A DNA stretch of 64,000 nt from Kiloniellales bacterium (GTDB taxonomy: Bacteria > Pseudomonadota > Alphaproteobacteria > Kiloniellales > JAKSDN01), in NCBI GenBank assembly GCA_028280455.1, contig JANQLT010000202.1:1-64000 (forward strand). The letters are read 5' to 3'. The stretch's first letter is position 1, and every line of letters starts with the position of its first letter. Under the pieces are notes generated by a model. It was given only the letters and a program-made list of their open reading frames with translations, was not told the DNA's origin and searched no databases. Below, piece after piece: positions 1 through 9,290 of this stretch. The position numbers were made by a program, and so were the translations under genes.

Positions 1-143
1 CGGCCCCCCAGGCCCCAAAACCATGGCCGCCGGATGGCACAAATTCAAAACCATGAGCCAAGGATGGAGCCTCTCCCAAAATGTGTGAATCTGCTAGCCC
101 GGCGGGGAGAGGGTCCTATCGGATTCAGGGCTCGGCACTTTGA

Positions 144-201
144 CCCTCGCCCCTTGGGGGAGAGGGAGGGGCCCGCCGCGAAGCGGTGGGAGGGTGAGGG
201 G
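144..201. repeat. GC-rich palindromic repeat downstream of rpmB
   Basis: An imperfect palindrome with CCCTC-rich left arm and GGGTGAGGGG right arm around an inner CCCGCCGC-gaa-GCGGTGGG hairpin. It lies just past the rpmB stop codon on the minus strand and could act as a REP-like element or a terminator. There is no T tract. The rest of 1-229 shows no gene. Confidence 0.4.
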
Positions 202-229
202 TATTGTCGGCTTGTTTGCTGGGGCCGTC

Positions 230-526
230 TCAGGCGGCGGTGCGCTTGGCCTTGGCGCGCTTGACCCGGCGCTTGACGTCGCGGGCCTTCTTGCCGAGGT
301 GGGCGTCGGGCGTCGAGAGCAGGAAGGCGTCGAGCCCGCCGCGCTTCTCGATCGTCCGGATGGCGCTGGTCGAGAGGCGCAGGGGCACCATCTCCTCGAG
401 CGACTCGCTGAGCAGGGAGCAGTCCTGCATGTTGGGCAGGAAGCGACGGCGCGTCCTATTGTTGGCGTGACTGACGTTGTTGCCGGTCTGCACGCCCTTG
501 CCGGTGAAGTCGCAGCGTCGAGCCAT
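230..526 (-). CDS. rpmB: 50S ribosomal protein L28
   Basis: Ribosomal protein bL28 of the large subunit, 98 residues, the usual length in alphaproteobacteria. The N-terminus [11 protein letters not shown] followed by the [12 protein letters not shown] stretch is the family signature, and the tail is Lys/Arg-rich as expected for an rRNA-binding protein. The ATG at 526 fits the family start. It is a single gene transcribed leftward, with a GC-rich palindrome after its stop. High GC at third codon positions marks it as host core genome. The identification is by direct sequence recognition. Confidence 0.95.
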   Translation of the reverse strand: MARRCDFTGKGVQTGNNVSHANNRTRRRFLPNMQDCSLLSESLEEMVPLRLSTSAIRTIEKRGGLDAFLLSTPDAHLGKKARDVKRRVKRAKAKRTAA

Positions 527-671
527 GGCCTCTGCCCTCGCTCTTGAAGACGGTTCCTTGGAGATTTGCGCCCGGCCCCGCCGGAGGGCCCTGAGCGCGG
601 CAGTTTCTATGGCAGCCGGGCCGCCTCGTCAAGCCGCTTCGCGGCCCCCGCTCGTGCCCCGAAAGCCCGGC

Positions 672-1679
672 CTAGGGGCCCCCGCTGCCCCGAAAAGCCG
701 CCAGAATCCGCCGCGCGGCGGCGCCCGGGGCGAAGCGGTTGGCGGTGACCTCGGGCTCCAGCTCGGCCACCAGGCGGGCGACCGCCGGGTCGGCCAGCAG
801 GGCGGCCGTCAGGGACTCCTCGATCTCGCTCCACATCCAGGCCCGGGCCTGGTCGGCGCGCCGGGCGGCCAGCCGGTCGTTCGCCTCGACCGCCGCCCGA
901 AAGCGCCCGACCGCTTGCCAGGCCTCGGCGATGCCCTGGCCCTCGTGGGCCGAGCAGGTCAGCACCTCCGGCTGCCAGCCGCCGGCGGGCGGGCGCAGGA
1001 AGTGGAGCGCCGAGCGGTACTCCGCGGCGGCCTGGCCGGCGATCCTGGCCAGGGCGCCGTCGGCCTTGGTGACCAGCACCAGGTCGGCCAGCTCCATGAC
1101 GCCGCGCTTGATGCCCTGCAGCTCGTCGCCGCCGGCCGGCAGCAGCAGCAGCAGGAAGAGGTCGACCAGGTCGGCCACCGCGGTCTCCGACTGGCCGACC
1201 CCGACGGTCTCGACCAGGATCACGTCGAAGCCGGCGGCCTCGCAGAGCAGCAGGGCCTCGCGGCTGCGCCGGGCGACGCCGCCCAGGGTGCGGCCGGCGG
1301 GCGAGGGCCGGATGAAGGCGGCCGGGTGGCGCGACAGCTCCTCCATGCGGGTCTTGTCGCCGAGGATCGAGCCGCCGCTGCGCTTCGAGGAGGGATCGAC
1401 GGCGAGCACGGCGATCCGGTGGCCCGCGCCGATCAGGTGCAGCCCGAAGGCCTCGATGAAGCTCGACTTGCCGACGCCGGGCACGCCGGTGATGCCGAGT
1501 CGGATGGCGCGCCCGGTCTCGGGCAGCAGGCTGTCCAGCAGCCGGTCGGCGGCGGCGCGGTCGTCGGCATGGGTCGACTCGACGAGCGTGATGGCGCGGG
1601 CCAGGGCCCGCCGGTCGCCGGCCCGCAGCGCCTCGGCGAGCCGCGCCGTGGCGTCGGTCGCACTGGCCGCGTCGTTCAT
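672..1679 (-). CDS. meaB: Methylmalonyl-CoA mutase-associated GTPase MeaB (ArgK family)
   Basis: G3E-family P-loop GTPase of 335 residues that protects and reloads adenosylcobalamin-dependent methylmalonyl-CoA mutase. The Walker A loop GVPGVGKSS lies near residue 66, the DPSS motif near 95 and [11 protein letters not shown] near 157, followed by the TKAD nucleotide-specificity motif, all typical of MeaB/ArgK. Its ATG (1677-1679) overlaps the stop codon of the upstream VOC gene in an ATGA arrangement, so the two are translationally coupled. The mutase subunits are not in the window. Confidence 0.93.
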   Translation of the reverse strand: MNDAASATDATARLAEALRAGDRRALARAITLVESTHADDRAAADRLLDSLLPETGRAIRLGITGVPGVGKSSFIEAFGLHLIGAGHRIAVLAVDPSSKRSGGSILGDKTRMEELSRHPAAFIRPSPAGRTLGGVARRSREALLLCEAAGFDVILVETVGVGQSETAVADLVDLFLLLLLPAGGDELQGIKRGVMELADLVLVTKADGALARIAGQAAAEYRSALHFLRPPAGGWQPEVLTCSAHEGQGIAEAWQAVGRFRAAVEANDRLAARRADQARAWMWSEIEESLTAALLADPAVARLVAELEPEVTANRFAPGAAARRILAAFRGSGGP

Positions 1680-2110
1680 GCCGGCGCCTCGGGCGCCAGC
1701 GGCGGCGCGCCGGGGCCGAGCGGCTGGCCGTAGCTGAACTCGACGAAGTTGCCGTCCGGGTCCTTGAGACCGCAGTAGTAGCCGACCGGGTAGGGCTCCT
1801 CGCGCGGCGGCCAGGCGAGGCAGCCGGCGGCGTCGGCGCGCGCCGCCAGGGCGTCGACCGCGGCGCGGCTCTCCAGGGCGAAGCCGAAGTGGCTGAAGTC
1901 GCCCGCCGCCTGGTCGCGGCCCGGCCCGCCGGGCAGCAGCACGAAGATCAGCTCGCGCTCGCGTCCCGGCTCGGCCAGCCAGACGATCGCCTTGCCGTCG
2001 CTGCCGCTGCGCTGGTGCACCACCGCGAGGCCGCAGAAGTCGCGGTAAAAGGCGACGCAGGCCTCGAGGTCGCGGACGTGGAGCGCCAGGTGCGTGAAGT
2101 TGGCGGTCAT
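1676..2110 (-). CDS. VOC (glyoxalase/bleomycin resistance) family protein
   Basis: Vicinal-oxygen-chelate protein of about 144 residues. The opening [21 protein letters not shown] gives the first beta-alpha-beta unit with its metal-ligand His. The C-terminal [16 protein letters not shown] is the canonical VOC closing strand with a ligand Glu. The ATG at 2110 matches the family start; longer in-frame starts add a non-homologous Arg-rich stretch. The gene is the first of a two-gene unit with meaB. Methylmalonyl-CoA epimerase is also a VOC protein and would fit that neighbour, but the sequence looks more like a general glyoxalase-type member, so no substrate is assigned. Confidence 0.8.
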   Translation of the reverse strand: MTANFTHLALHVRDLEACVAFYRDFCGLAVVHQRSGSDGKAIVWLAEPGRERELIFVLLPGGPGRDQAAGDFSHFGFALESRAAVDALAARADAAGCLAWPPREEPYPVGYYCGLKDPDGNFVEFSYGQPLGPGAPPLAPEAPA

Positions 2111-2300
2111 GGGCGCAAAGCTAGCCTGCGTGACGGCGGGGAGAAAGCTCGGGCAGACCGGGGCGTCGCCCGCACACAGTGACACAACCCTAACACGCGA
2201 TCTTAAGGTCCGGTTAACCGTATAAACCCAGGCTCGGTTCCGACGACGACGAGTCGAACGCGAGCATCTTTTCATTGGACCCGAGCGCAGGGGGGAGACT

Positions 2301-2615
2301 ATGGCGGCTGATATCGAGTGGATTGTCGGAACCTTGCGGGTCGGCGAGGACTTCGAGTCCCACGGCGACCCTTACGAGTTCTCTTGCACGATCAACGTGC
2401 GCGGCGACGAGGCCGAGCTGATCGGCGGCTGCGGCGAGATCACCCCGCAGATGGGCCGCGACATCAAGCGCGCCCTGCTGGCCCAGGGCATCACCAAGGC
2501 CCGCTGGATCCGCGCCCAGTCGGGGTCGCGCAACTTCACCGTCGACCCGGCGGACGAATGCCACTACCCGCTGGCGGCCAACGACATCATGCTCGGCAGT
2601 CGCGCGAGCAACTGA
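2301..2615 (+). CDS. Small conserved hypothetical protein
   Basis: A 104-residue soluble protein starting at an ATG preceded by a good ribosome binding site (GGGGGAGACT). It has mixed alpha/beta character, an acidic N-terminal half and a GGCGEITPQMGRDIKRAL segment suggesting a turn followed by a helix. There is no signal peptide, membrane segment or known catalytic motif. It diverges from the VOC-meaB pair, with about 190 bases between them holding both promoters. Codon use is that of the host core. Function unknown. Confidence 0.7.
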   Translation: MAADIEWIVGTLRVGEDFESHGDPYEFSCTINVRGDEAELIGGCGEITPQMGRDIKRALLAQGITKARWIRAQSGSRNFTVDPADECHYPLAANDIMLGSRASN

Positions 2616-3162
2616 CCCTATCCTCGCTTTCGCCCTCTCCGTTGCGGGAGGGCCCGGCTGTCTCCCCGATAGCCTGACCGACGCAGGGCCTGGCCCGGCC
2701 CTGCTCGCAGCCCCTGCCGACGGCCGAGAGGACCGAGCGCAGCCCCTCCATCCTCTCGGCCAGGCAGGCCCGGCTGCCGCCTGGCCCGCACAAACGCTCA
2801 CGTCACGCTGGAGTCACGCTCGCTCTGCCAGCTTTGCCCGTGTTGGGGCGATGTCACCTGGGCGCCGCCTGCGCGGTGCCGCGGCGCCGTCGCCCGGACG
2901 AGATGGCGAAGGAGGCGCCCGGCGCTGCGTCGCATCCCTGCGACCTCGGCCCGGCGCGAAGGAGAGCGTTGGCCGCGATGGCCCGGAACAGCATGAGACC
3001 GACGATCCTCCCTGTCACGGATGCCCACGACATCCGTGACCTTGACGCGCCCGCCGGCGCGGATTGGCTGGCACCGCCGAGCCGGCGGGCGTGCTTTTTC
3101 GGCCCTGGGAGCCGGTTCGGGCTCATGCGGCGGCAACCCACCGGAAAACAAGGAGACGGGAG
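2616..3162. other. Intergenic region without a convincing gene
   Basis: About 550 bases. The open frames on both strands are GC-driven, begin at weak sites and encode low-complexity Arg/Pro-rich sequence. No tRNA or clear terminator was seen. The AGGAGACGGG just before 3163 is the ribosome binding site of the next gene. Confidence 0.5.
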
Positions 3163-4254
3163 ATGTCACGACTGAGAATCACCGCCGTGCTGCTGGCCTC
3201 GGGCCTGCTGGCCGGCTGCACCAGCACGATCTTCAAGAGCTTCGATCTGGAAAGCGGTCAGAGCAAGAGCATCGACGCCAAGCAACGGCTGGTCCTGGTC
3301 AAGAAGAACGGCGGCCGGAGCGGCAAGGAGCTGGTGGTCTGCGCCGAGCCGAGCCCGGACGCCATCACGGCGCTGGGCACGGCCTTCGCCGGCTCCGGCG
3401 GCACGATCCAAGGCGGCGGCTCGCTGTCCTACTCGTCGAGCGAGGCGGCCGCATCGATCGGCCTGCGCACCCAGACGATCACGCTCCTGCGCGACGGCTA
3501 CTACCGGCTCTGCGAGGCCTACATGAACGGCGCGCTGTCGCGGGAGCAGTACAATCTGGCGCTGGTCAACATCGACGACGTCATGGTCAGGCTGCTGGTG
3601 GTCGATGCCGTCGCCGGCACGCCGCGGCCGCCCGCGGTCGCTATCACCTCGGGCGTTGCCGGCACCTCGGCTCGAACGAACCTAACCGCCAGCACCAGCG
3701 CGCCAGCGACCGGCGATGGCGGGGATGACGCCAACAGTTCCTCGAACGGTACGACAAACGCGCTCGACACCAGCGCGCAAGTGAACTCTCTGGAGCCCAA
3801 GATCGAGATCGAGGAGATCACCAATACGGGCGGCGGAATCGACCAGCACGCCGCGAGTGTGCTCAACACCGCGCTCAGACTGACAGAACCATCCAATATC
3901 GGTCCGCTTTGCACCTCTTTCCTGGCCGATCCGGATTTCCTTCCCACTGAGTGGCCAGCCATTGGCAGAGATTCGACCGACTACAAGAAGAGACTCCTCG
4001 ACCTCTGCAAAGACCATCTGGAACAGGACATGGTCACTGATCTCCCTGCACTAAGGCGCGCAAACGCTTCCCTGAGATCCACGGTTGACGGCCTAAATGG
4101 AACGGTCGGAATGCAGAATCAGCTACTTCAACAGAAAGAAATCTCCATCAAGGAGAACGCTGCCAAGGTCGATGCCCAGAAGGACATTGTCACGTTCTCC
4201 AAGGTTATCAGCACCAAGGCGCTCGAGAACCCGAAGCACGTTCATTCGAAGTAA
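3163..4254 (+). CDS. Putative outer-membrane lipoprotein with C-terminal coiled coil
   Basis: A 363-residue protein with a type II signal peptide: MSRLR, a hydrophobic stretch, then the lipobox LLAGC with the lipidated Cys near residue 17. The start at 3163 is chosen because AGGAGACGGG precedes it and it gives the correct signal peptide; a longer frame from 3064 adds a non-signal extension. Residues ~20-150 are a compact domain, ~165-235 a Ser/Thr/Ala/Asn-rich linker, and the last ~70 residues are charged and likely coiled coil. Several alphaproteobacterial lipoproteins of this layout are uncharacterised. Function unknown. Confidence 0.75.
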   Translation: MSRLRITAVLLASGLLAGCTSTIFKSFDLESGQSKSIDAKQRLVLVKKNGGRSGKELVVCAEPSPDAITALGTAFAGSGGTIQGGGSLSYSSSEAAASIGLRTQTITLLRDGYYRLCEAYMNGALSREQYNLALVNIDDVMVRLLVVDAVAGTPRPPAVAITSGVAGTSARTNLTASTSAPATGDGGDDANSSSNGTTNALDTSAQVNSLEPKIEIEEITNTGGGIDQHAASVLNTALRLTEPSNIGPLCTSFLADPDFLPTEWPAIGRDSTDYKKRLLDLCKDHLEQDMVTDLPALRRANASLRSTVDGLNGTVGMQNQLLQQKEISIKENAAKVDAQKDIVTFSKVISTKALENPKHVHSK

Positions 4255-4266
4255 GTCACCTGTCAG

Positions 4267-4303
4267 GCGCTCGCACCGGCCCGCGCCGGTTCGGTGCGAG
4301 CGC
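4267..4303. terminator. Bidirectional hairpin terminator
   Basis: A perfect 12-bp inverted repeat, GCGCTCGCACCG at 4267-4278 and its complement at 4292-4303, with a 13-base loop. It sits between the convergent stop codons of the lipoprotein and ABC transporter genes, 13 and 17 bases away. There is no T run, so it may need Rho or stalling, but position and stem strength support termination. Confidence 0.7.
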
Positions 4304-4319
4304 TGCAGATCTCAACCCC

Positions 4320-7300
4320 TCACTCCGCCGCCCGGGCCGGTCCGCCGGCGGCGAGCTGGCGGGCCACGAGGCGGGCGTAGAGCCCGCCTTTCGCCATCAG
4401 GTCTTCGTGGCTGCCTTGCTCGGCGAGGCGGCCCTGGTTCATCACCGCGATGGAGTCGGCGGCGCGCACGGTCGAGAGGCGGTGGGCGATGACCAGGGTC
4501 GTGCGGTCCTTCATCAGCTCGCGCAGGGCCTGGTGGACCAGTCGCTCGCTGGCGGCGTCGAGGTGCGAGGTCGCCTCGTCGAGCACCAGGACCGGGGCGT
4601 CGCGCAGGAAGGCGCGGGCGATGGCGACGCGCTGGCGCTGGCCGCCGGAGAGCGCCATGCCGCGCTCGCCGACCCTGGTCTCCAAGCCGTCCGGCAGGGA
4701 CGCGACGAAGGGCGCCAGCGCGGCGCGCTCGATGGCCGCCTCGAGGTCCGCCTCGCCGGCCTCGGGCCGGGCGATCAGGATGTTGGCGCGCAGCGTGTCG
4801 TTGAAGAGGTAGGTGTCCTGGGCGACCAGGGCGACCTGGCGGCGCAGGGCGTCGAGCTTGTAGTCGCGCAGGTCGTGGCCGTCGAGCATGACGCCGCCGG
4901 ACTCCGGGTCCCAGAAACGCAGCAGCAGGTGGGCGAGGGTGGTCTTGCCGGCGCCCGACGGGCCGACCAGGGCGACGGTGGCGCCGGCCGGCAGCTCCAG
5001 GTCGACCTCGCGCACCGCCGGCCGGTCGATGCCGGGGTAGCGGAAGGTGACGGACTCGAAGCGCAGGGCGAGGCCGCCCTCGCGCGCCGGCTCGGCCTCG
5101 CGCGGGCCGTCGAGCACCGGCACCGGCTCCTCGTGCACGGCATGCAGGCGCCGCGTCGCGCCGAGCGTGTCGGCGAGCTGCCGGCCGATGTCGGCGATCT
5201 CGGAGACCGGCAGGAAGGCCGCCATGGCCAGCAGGGTGAGCAGCGGCAGGTAGGTGGCGGTGATCGCGCCGTCGCGCACCAGCAGGCCGCCGACCAGCAC
5301 GACCGCCAGGCCGCCGAGGGTGGTCATGACCTCGACCAGGGCGGTCTGCAGCGTCAGGTCGCCGAAGAAGGGCAGGCGCACGGCCTGGTGCTTCTCGATC
5401 AGCGCGGTGAAGGACCGCTTGCGCGGCGCCTCCTGCTGGAAGGCGACGACCTCGGTCAGGCCCTGCACGGAGTCCACGGTGTGGGCGTTGAGCTCGCCGA
5501 GGGCTTCGCGGACCCGCGATGCCAGGCGGTCGATCCGCCGGCGCAGCACGAAGGGCGAGATGGCCACCGCCGCCAGGAAGGGCAGCAGGGCCAGCGCCAG
5601 GCCCCAGTGGAAGCTGGCCAGCACGGCGATGGCGACCGAGGGCACCAGCAGGGCGACGAAGGCCGGGGCGATGGTGTGGGCGAAGAAGTACTCGACCATC
5701 TCGACGTCCTCGGTGGCCATGGCCACCAGGTCGCCCGTGCGCCGCCGGACCAGGTAGGCCGGCGCCAGGCTGTCGATCTTGCGGAACAGCGCGATGCGCA
5801 TCTCCGACAGCAGCCGGAAGGCCATGTCGTGGGCGACCCAGGACTCCAGCCAGTGCAGCAGACCGGCCAGCGGCGCCAGGACGAAGAGCGCGGCGATCAA
5901 GGTGAAGGTCGGATCGCCGGTCTTGACCGCCGCGACCGCGAGGGCCGAGACCAGGCCGACGGCGATGAAGGCGGCGACGCGGGTGACGCCGAAGAAGAAG
6001 GTCAGTGCCAGCTTGCCGCGCCAGGGCCAGGCGAAGGTCATCAGCTTGGCGATCGCGCCGCCCCAGCCGAGCCCCTCGGCGCGCAGCACGGAGTGCTCCT
6101 CCGGTGCCGGCGCGGCCGGTCCCTCGGCGAAGAGCTCGGCGGACTCGAAGGCCGCGTCGTCGCCGCCGGCCTCCAGCTTCAGGCCGGCGTCGCGATCCTG
6201 CGCCTGCTCGGCCATCAGCTCCCAATAGGTGCTGCGCTTGGCCATCAGCGCGTCGTGCTTGCCGGACTCGACGATGCCGCCGTCGCCCAGGACCAGGATG
6301 CGGTCGGAGTCGATGACGCTCGACAGCCGGTGGGCCAGGACCAGGGTCGTGCGGCCCTCCATCAGGCGGTCGAGCGCCTCCTGGATCACCGCCTCGTTCT
6401 CGGCGTCGACCGCCGAGAGGGCCTCGTCGAGGATCAGGATCGGTGCGTCGCGCAGCAGGGCGCGGGCGATGGCGATACGCTGGCGCTGGCCGCCCGAGAG
6501 CTTGATGCCACGCTCGCCGACCAGGGTCCGATAGCCTTGCGGCAGGGCGGCGATGAAGTCGTGGGCGTTGGCGGCGCGCGCCGCGGCTTCCAGCTCGTCC
6601 TGGCTAGCCTCCGGCTTGCCGAGCCGCAGGTTCTCCTCGACCGTGCCGTGGAACAGGTAGGTGTCCTGGTTGACGATGGCGAGCTGGCGGCGGATCTGGT
6701 CGAAGCTCAGGTCGCGCAGGTCGTGGCCGCCGAGCCGCACGCGGCCCTCTTGCGGGTCGTAGAGCCGGAGCAGGAGCCTCACGATCGAGGACTTGCCGGC
6801 GCCGCTCTGGCCGACGATGCCGATGCGCTCGCCGGGCGCCACCGCGAAGTCGAGGCCGCGGTGGGTGCCGCCCCGGCCGCCGGGATAGGCGAAGCTGACC
6901 TGCTCGAAGGCGAGGGTGGCCGGCAGCCGCTCGGCCGCCACCGCCTGCGCCGGCTCGGCGAGCGTGGCCTCGGCGTCGAGCAGGCCGAAGATCTTCTTGG
7001 CCGCGGCCTGCGCCAGCATGCCGTCGTGCAGCATGCCGCGCAGGTCGCGCAGCGGCCGGAAGACCTCGATGCCCAGGAGCAGGATGACCAGCAGGACCTC
7101 CAAGCCGATCACGCCCTGGCTCAGGCGGTAGGCGCCGACGGCCAGGGCGGCCGCGGCACCGACTGCGATGCCGGTGTCGGTGATGCCGCGGGTCAGCGAG
7201 TTGGTCGCCAGCACCCACATGGTCGAGCGGAAGACCTCCTCGGCGCGCTGGGCCAGCAGCTTGGCGCGGGCGCCGCTCTGGCCGAAGGCCTTGAGCGTCG

Positions 7301-7916
7301 CCAGGCCCTGGATCGAATCGAGGAACTCGGCGGCGAAGTCGGCGTAGGCCCGGGCGCGGGCCATCGAGCTGCGCTCGTCCCAGCGGTGGAAGGCGGCCGG
7401 CGCCAGCAGGGTGAAGAGCGCGGCGGCGAGGAAGGCCAGGGCGACCATCGGGTCGAGCCAGGCGACGAAGGCGAAGATCAGGACCGGCGTGATGGCGGCG
7501 ACGAAGAGCTGCGGCAGGTATTGGCCGAAATAGATCTCCAGGTGCTCGATGGAGTGCACCAGGGTGACCACGATGTCGCCCGTGCGGGTCAGGCCGAGGT
7601 GGGCGGAGCCCAGCTCGATCAGCTTGTCGTAGAGGTGACGGCGCAGCGTGAGTTGGACCTTCGCGGCGGTCCTGTGCGCCACCATGATGCGGGCGTACTC
7701 GAGCAGGCCGCGCAGGGCGATGATGGCGGCGACCAGCAGGCCGGCCCGCAGCAGCTCGGCCAGGGGCGCGCCGAGGAAGACCTGGGCCAGCAGCCAGCCG
7801 AGCAGCGCCAGGCGCGCGATGCCCAAGGCGGAGGCCAGGACGCCGAGCGCCACGGCGCCCCAGATGCGCCCGCGCACGCCCGCGGTGAAGGTCCAAAGTC
7901 GGCGGTCGAAATACAT
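4320..7916 (-). CDS. Fused two-half ABC exporter (CydDC-like), both TMD-NBD units in one chain
   Basis: A 1198-residue full transporter made of two complete half-transporters in tandem. Half 1: six-helix membrane domain (~15-310), Walker A GQSGAGKSS (~370) and signature LSGGQRQRIAIAR (~475). A charged Glu/Ala-rich linker (~580-615) leads to half 2: membrane domain (~630-925), Walker A GPSGAGKTT (~985) and signature LSGGQRQRVAIAR (~1085). Both nucleotide sites keep Walker B with the catalytic Glu (ILDEALS and VLDEATS). The first membrane domain resembles CydD, whose CydDC complex exports cysteine/glutathione, but CydC and CydD are normally separate proteins. Substrate is not determined. No cytochrome bd genes are adjacent. 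It is divergent from the LysR gene. Confidence 0.85.
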   Translation of the reverse strand: MYFDRRLWTFTAGVRGRIWGAVALGVLASALGIARLALLGWLLAQVFLGAPLAELLRAGLLVAAIIALRGLLEYARIMVAHRTAAKVQLTLRRHLYDKLIELGSAHLGLTRTGDIVVTLVHSIEHLEIYFGQYLPQLFVAAITPVLIFAFVAWLDPMVALAFLAAALFTLLAPAAFHRWDERSSMARARAYADFAAEFLDSIQGLATLKAFGQSGARAKLLAQRAEEVFRSTMWVLATNSLTRGITDTGIAVGAAAALAVGAYRLSQGVIGLEVLLVILLLGIEVFRPLRDLRGMLHDGMLAQAAAKKIFGLLDAEATLAEPAQAVAAERLPATLAFEQVSFAYPGGRGGTHRGLDFAVAPGERIGIVGQSGAGKSSIVRLLLRLYDPQEGRVRLGGHDLRDLSFDQIRRQLAIVNQDTYLFHGTVEENLRLGKPEASQDELEAAARAANAHDFIAALPQGYRTLVGERGIKLSGGQRQRIAIARALLRDAPILILDEALSAVDAENEAVIQEALDRLMEGRTTLVLAHRLSSVIDSDRILVLGDGGIVESGKHDALMAKRSTYWELMAEQAQDRDAGLKLEAGGDDAAFESAELFAEGPAAPAPEEHSVLRAEGLGWGGAIAKLMTFAWPWRGKLALTFFFGVTRVAAFIAVGLVSALAVAAVKTGDPTFTLIAALFVLAPLAGLLHWLESWVAHDMAFRLLSEMRIALFRKIDSLAPAYLVRRRTGDLVAMATEDVEMVEYFFAHTIAPAFVALLVPSVAIAVLASFHWGLALALLPFLAAVAISPFVLRRRIDRLASRVREALGELNAHTVDSVQGLTEVVAFQQEAPRKRSFTALIEKHQAVRLPFFGDLTLQTALVEVMTTLGGLAVVLVGGLLVRDGAITATYLPLLTLLAMAAFLPVSEIADIGRQLADTLGATRRLHAVHEEPVPVLDGPREAEPAREGGLALRFESVTFRYPGIDRPAVREVDLELPAGATVALVGPSGAGKTTLAHLLLRFWDPESGGVMLDGHDLRDYKLDALRRQVALVAQDTYLFNDTLRANILIARPEAGEADLEAAIERAALAPFVASLPDGLETRVGERGMALSGGQRQRVAIARAFLRDAPVLVLDEATSHLDAASERLVHQALRELMKDRTTLVIAHRLSTVRAADSIAVMNQGRLAEQGSHEDLMAKGGLYARLVARQLAAGGPARAAE

Positions 7917-7983
7917 GGTCGCTTCCCCGAAATGACCGGACCGAAAGAGCGGCCCGAATGGCCGATGGCGCCCTTCGGCGCTT

Positions 7984-8042
7984 GCGAGTCATTCTCATTT
8001 AGATCATGCAGGATTTTTCCGCGCCTATCGAATTCGCATGAT
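7984..8042. promoter_or_regulatory. Divergent promoter region: Fur-like motif and inverted repeat
   Basis: The 180 bases between the ABC gene and the divergent lysR hold two possible operators. Read on the minus strand, 7984-8001 gives TAAATGAGAATGACTCGC, which resembles Fur-type iron boxes. ATCATGC (8003-8009) and GCATGAT (8036-8042) form a spaced inverted repeat that could be a LysR-type site. Both are by eye only. Confidence 0.35.
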
Positions 8043-8095
8043 GGCTAAACATTCTTGTTTGGACCCTCGTCCCACGGATCGGGCAGAATAGCGCC

Positions 8096-9031
8096 ATGAA
8101 CTGGGACGATCTCCGCGTTTTCCTCGCCGTGTCGCGGGCCGGCAGCCTCTCCGCCGCCGCCAAGACCCTGCGCGTGACTCAGCCGACCGTCGGCCGGCGC
8201 CTCCGGGCGCTGGAAGAGGGGCTCGGCGCGCAACTGTTCGAGCGCCTGCCGGACGGCCTGGTGCCGAGCGCCGCCGGCGCCGAGCTGCTGCCCCTGGCCG
8301 AGGCCATGGAGACCACGGCCCATGCCGTCGACCGGCGGCGGCCGGCCCTGGCCGCCAGCGCCAAGGGCTCGGTGCGGATCTCGGTCTGGGAGACCTTCGC
8401 GCAGCTCCTGACCGGCCACCTGGCGGAGATGCGCGAGCGCCTGCCCGAGATCGAGATCGAGATCGGTGTCAATCACATCTACGCCAATCTCTCGCGCCGC
8501 GAGGCCGACCTGCTGATCCAGGAATGCCTGCCGGAGAACCCGAGCCTGATCGTCCGGCGGCTCGGCTCCTACACCTTCGCGGTCTACGGCGCGCGCGACT
8601 ACGTCTCGGCGCATCCCCAGGCCCTGGGCGAGTCCCGCTACCAGGCCTGCCAGTGGGTCGGCTTCGACGAGGACCACGCCTACTTCCACAACCAGTCCTG
8701 GCTGCTGGACAAGCTCGAGGGCCAGCAGCCGGCGCTGCGCGTCAACAACGGCATCGTCATCTACCAGGCGGTGCGCGAGGGGGCCGGCCTCGGGGTGCTG
8801 CCCTGCTTCGCCGGCGACGCCGACGAGACGCTGGTCCGCCTGACCCCGCCGATCGATGCGCTGGTCCGCGACCTGCACCTGGTGGTGCACCGCGACGTGC
8901 GCCGCTCGCCCGCCGTGCGGGCGGTGATCGACGTGCTGGCGGAGATCTTCAAGGCCCAGGCCGAGCGCCTGCTCGGCCAGGACCGCGGCGCCATCCGGGC
9001 CGCCATCGCCAAGAAGCCGGCGGCGGCCTGA
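8096..9031 (+). CDS. LysR-family transcriptional regulator
   Basis: A 311-residue LysR-type regulator. The N-terminal winged helix-turn-helix (residues ~1-60) reads MNWDDLRVFLAVSRAGSLSA and then TLRVTQPTVGRRLRALEEGL, the canonical recognition helix. Residues ~90-295 are the effector-binding domain. It lies upstream of and in the same direction as the taurine/sulfoacetaldehyde genes and is divergent from the ABC exporter. LysR proteins usually control a divergent neighbour, so the exporter is one plausible target, and the oxidoreductase gene 260 bases downstream is the other. The known TauR of sulfonate clusters is a MocR-type protein, not LysR, so this is not TauR. Confidence 0.9.
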   Translation: MNWDDLRVFLAVSRAGSLSAAAKTLRVTQPTVGRRLRALEEGLGAQLFERLPDGLVPSAAGAELLPLAEAMETTAHAVDRRRPALAASAKGSVRISVWETFAQLLTGHLAEMRERLPEIEIEIGVNHIYANLSRREADLLIQECLPENPSLIVRRLGSYTFAVYGARDYVSAHPQALGESRYQACQWVGFDEDHAYFHNQSWLLDKLEGQQPALRVNNGIVIYQAVREGAGLGVLPCFAGDADETLVRLTPPIDALVRDLHLVVHRDVRRSPAVRAVIDVLAEIFKAQAERLLGQDRGAIRAAIAKKPAAA

Positions 9032-9290
9032 GAAGGCCGCCCGAGAGCTCAAGCGGCCGCGCGGCCCGGCCGGGATCCCGCCTTTCCGCCCATCTGGACC
9101 CACCTCAAGGTCCGATCTGGATATAGATGGGAAGCCAGGCTTCCTCTAGATATCGGGCGTCTCGGCAAGGGGCAGCGCGGGGCCGCGACGCGCCGGTTAT
9201 CGGCGCGGCCAGTCGGCCCGTCCGCCGCAGCATGTCATCGCCGTACCGCGCCGAGCCGTCGTCGACACCGCACTCGAGTGGACCGCGCGC

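Noticed and set aside
4407-8048. 1213-residue open frame antisense to the ABC exporter
   Set aside because: It is the shadow of a very GC-rich gene; it has low-complexity Gln/Gly/Asp/Arg composition and no domain.
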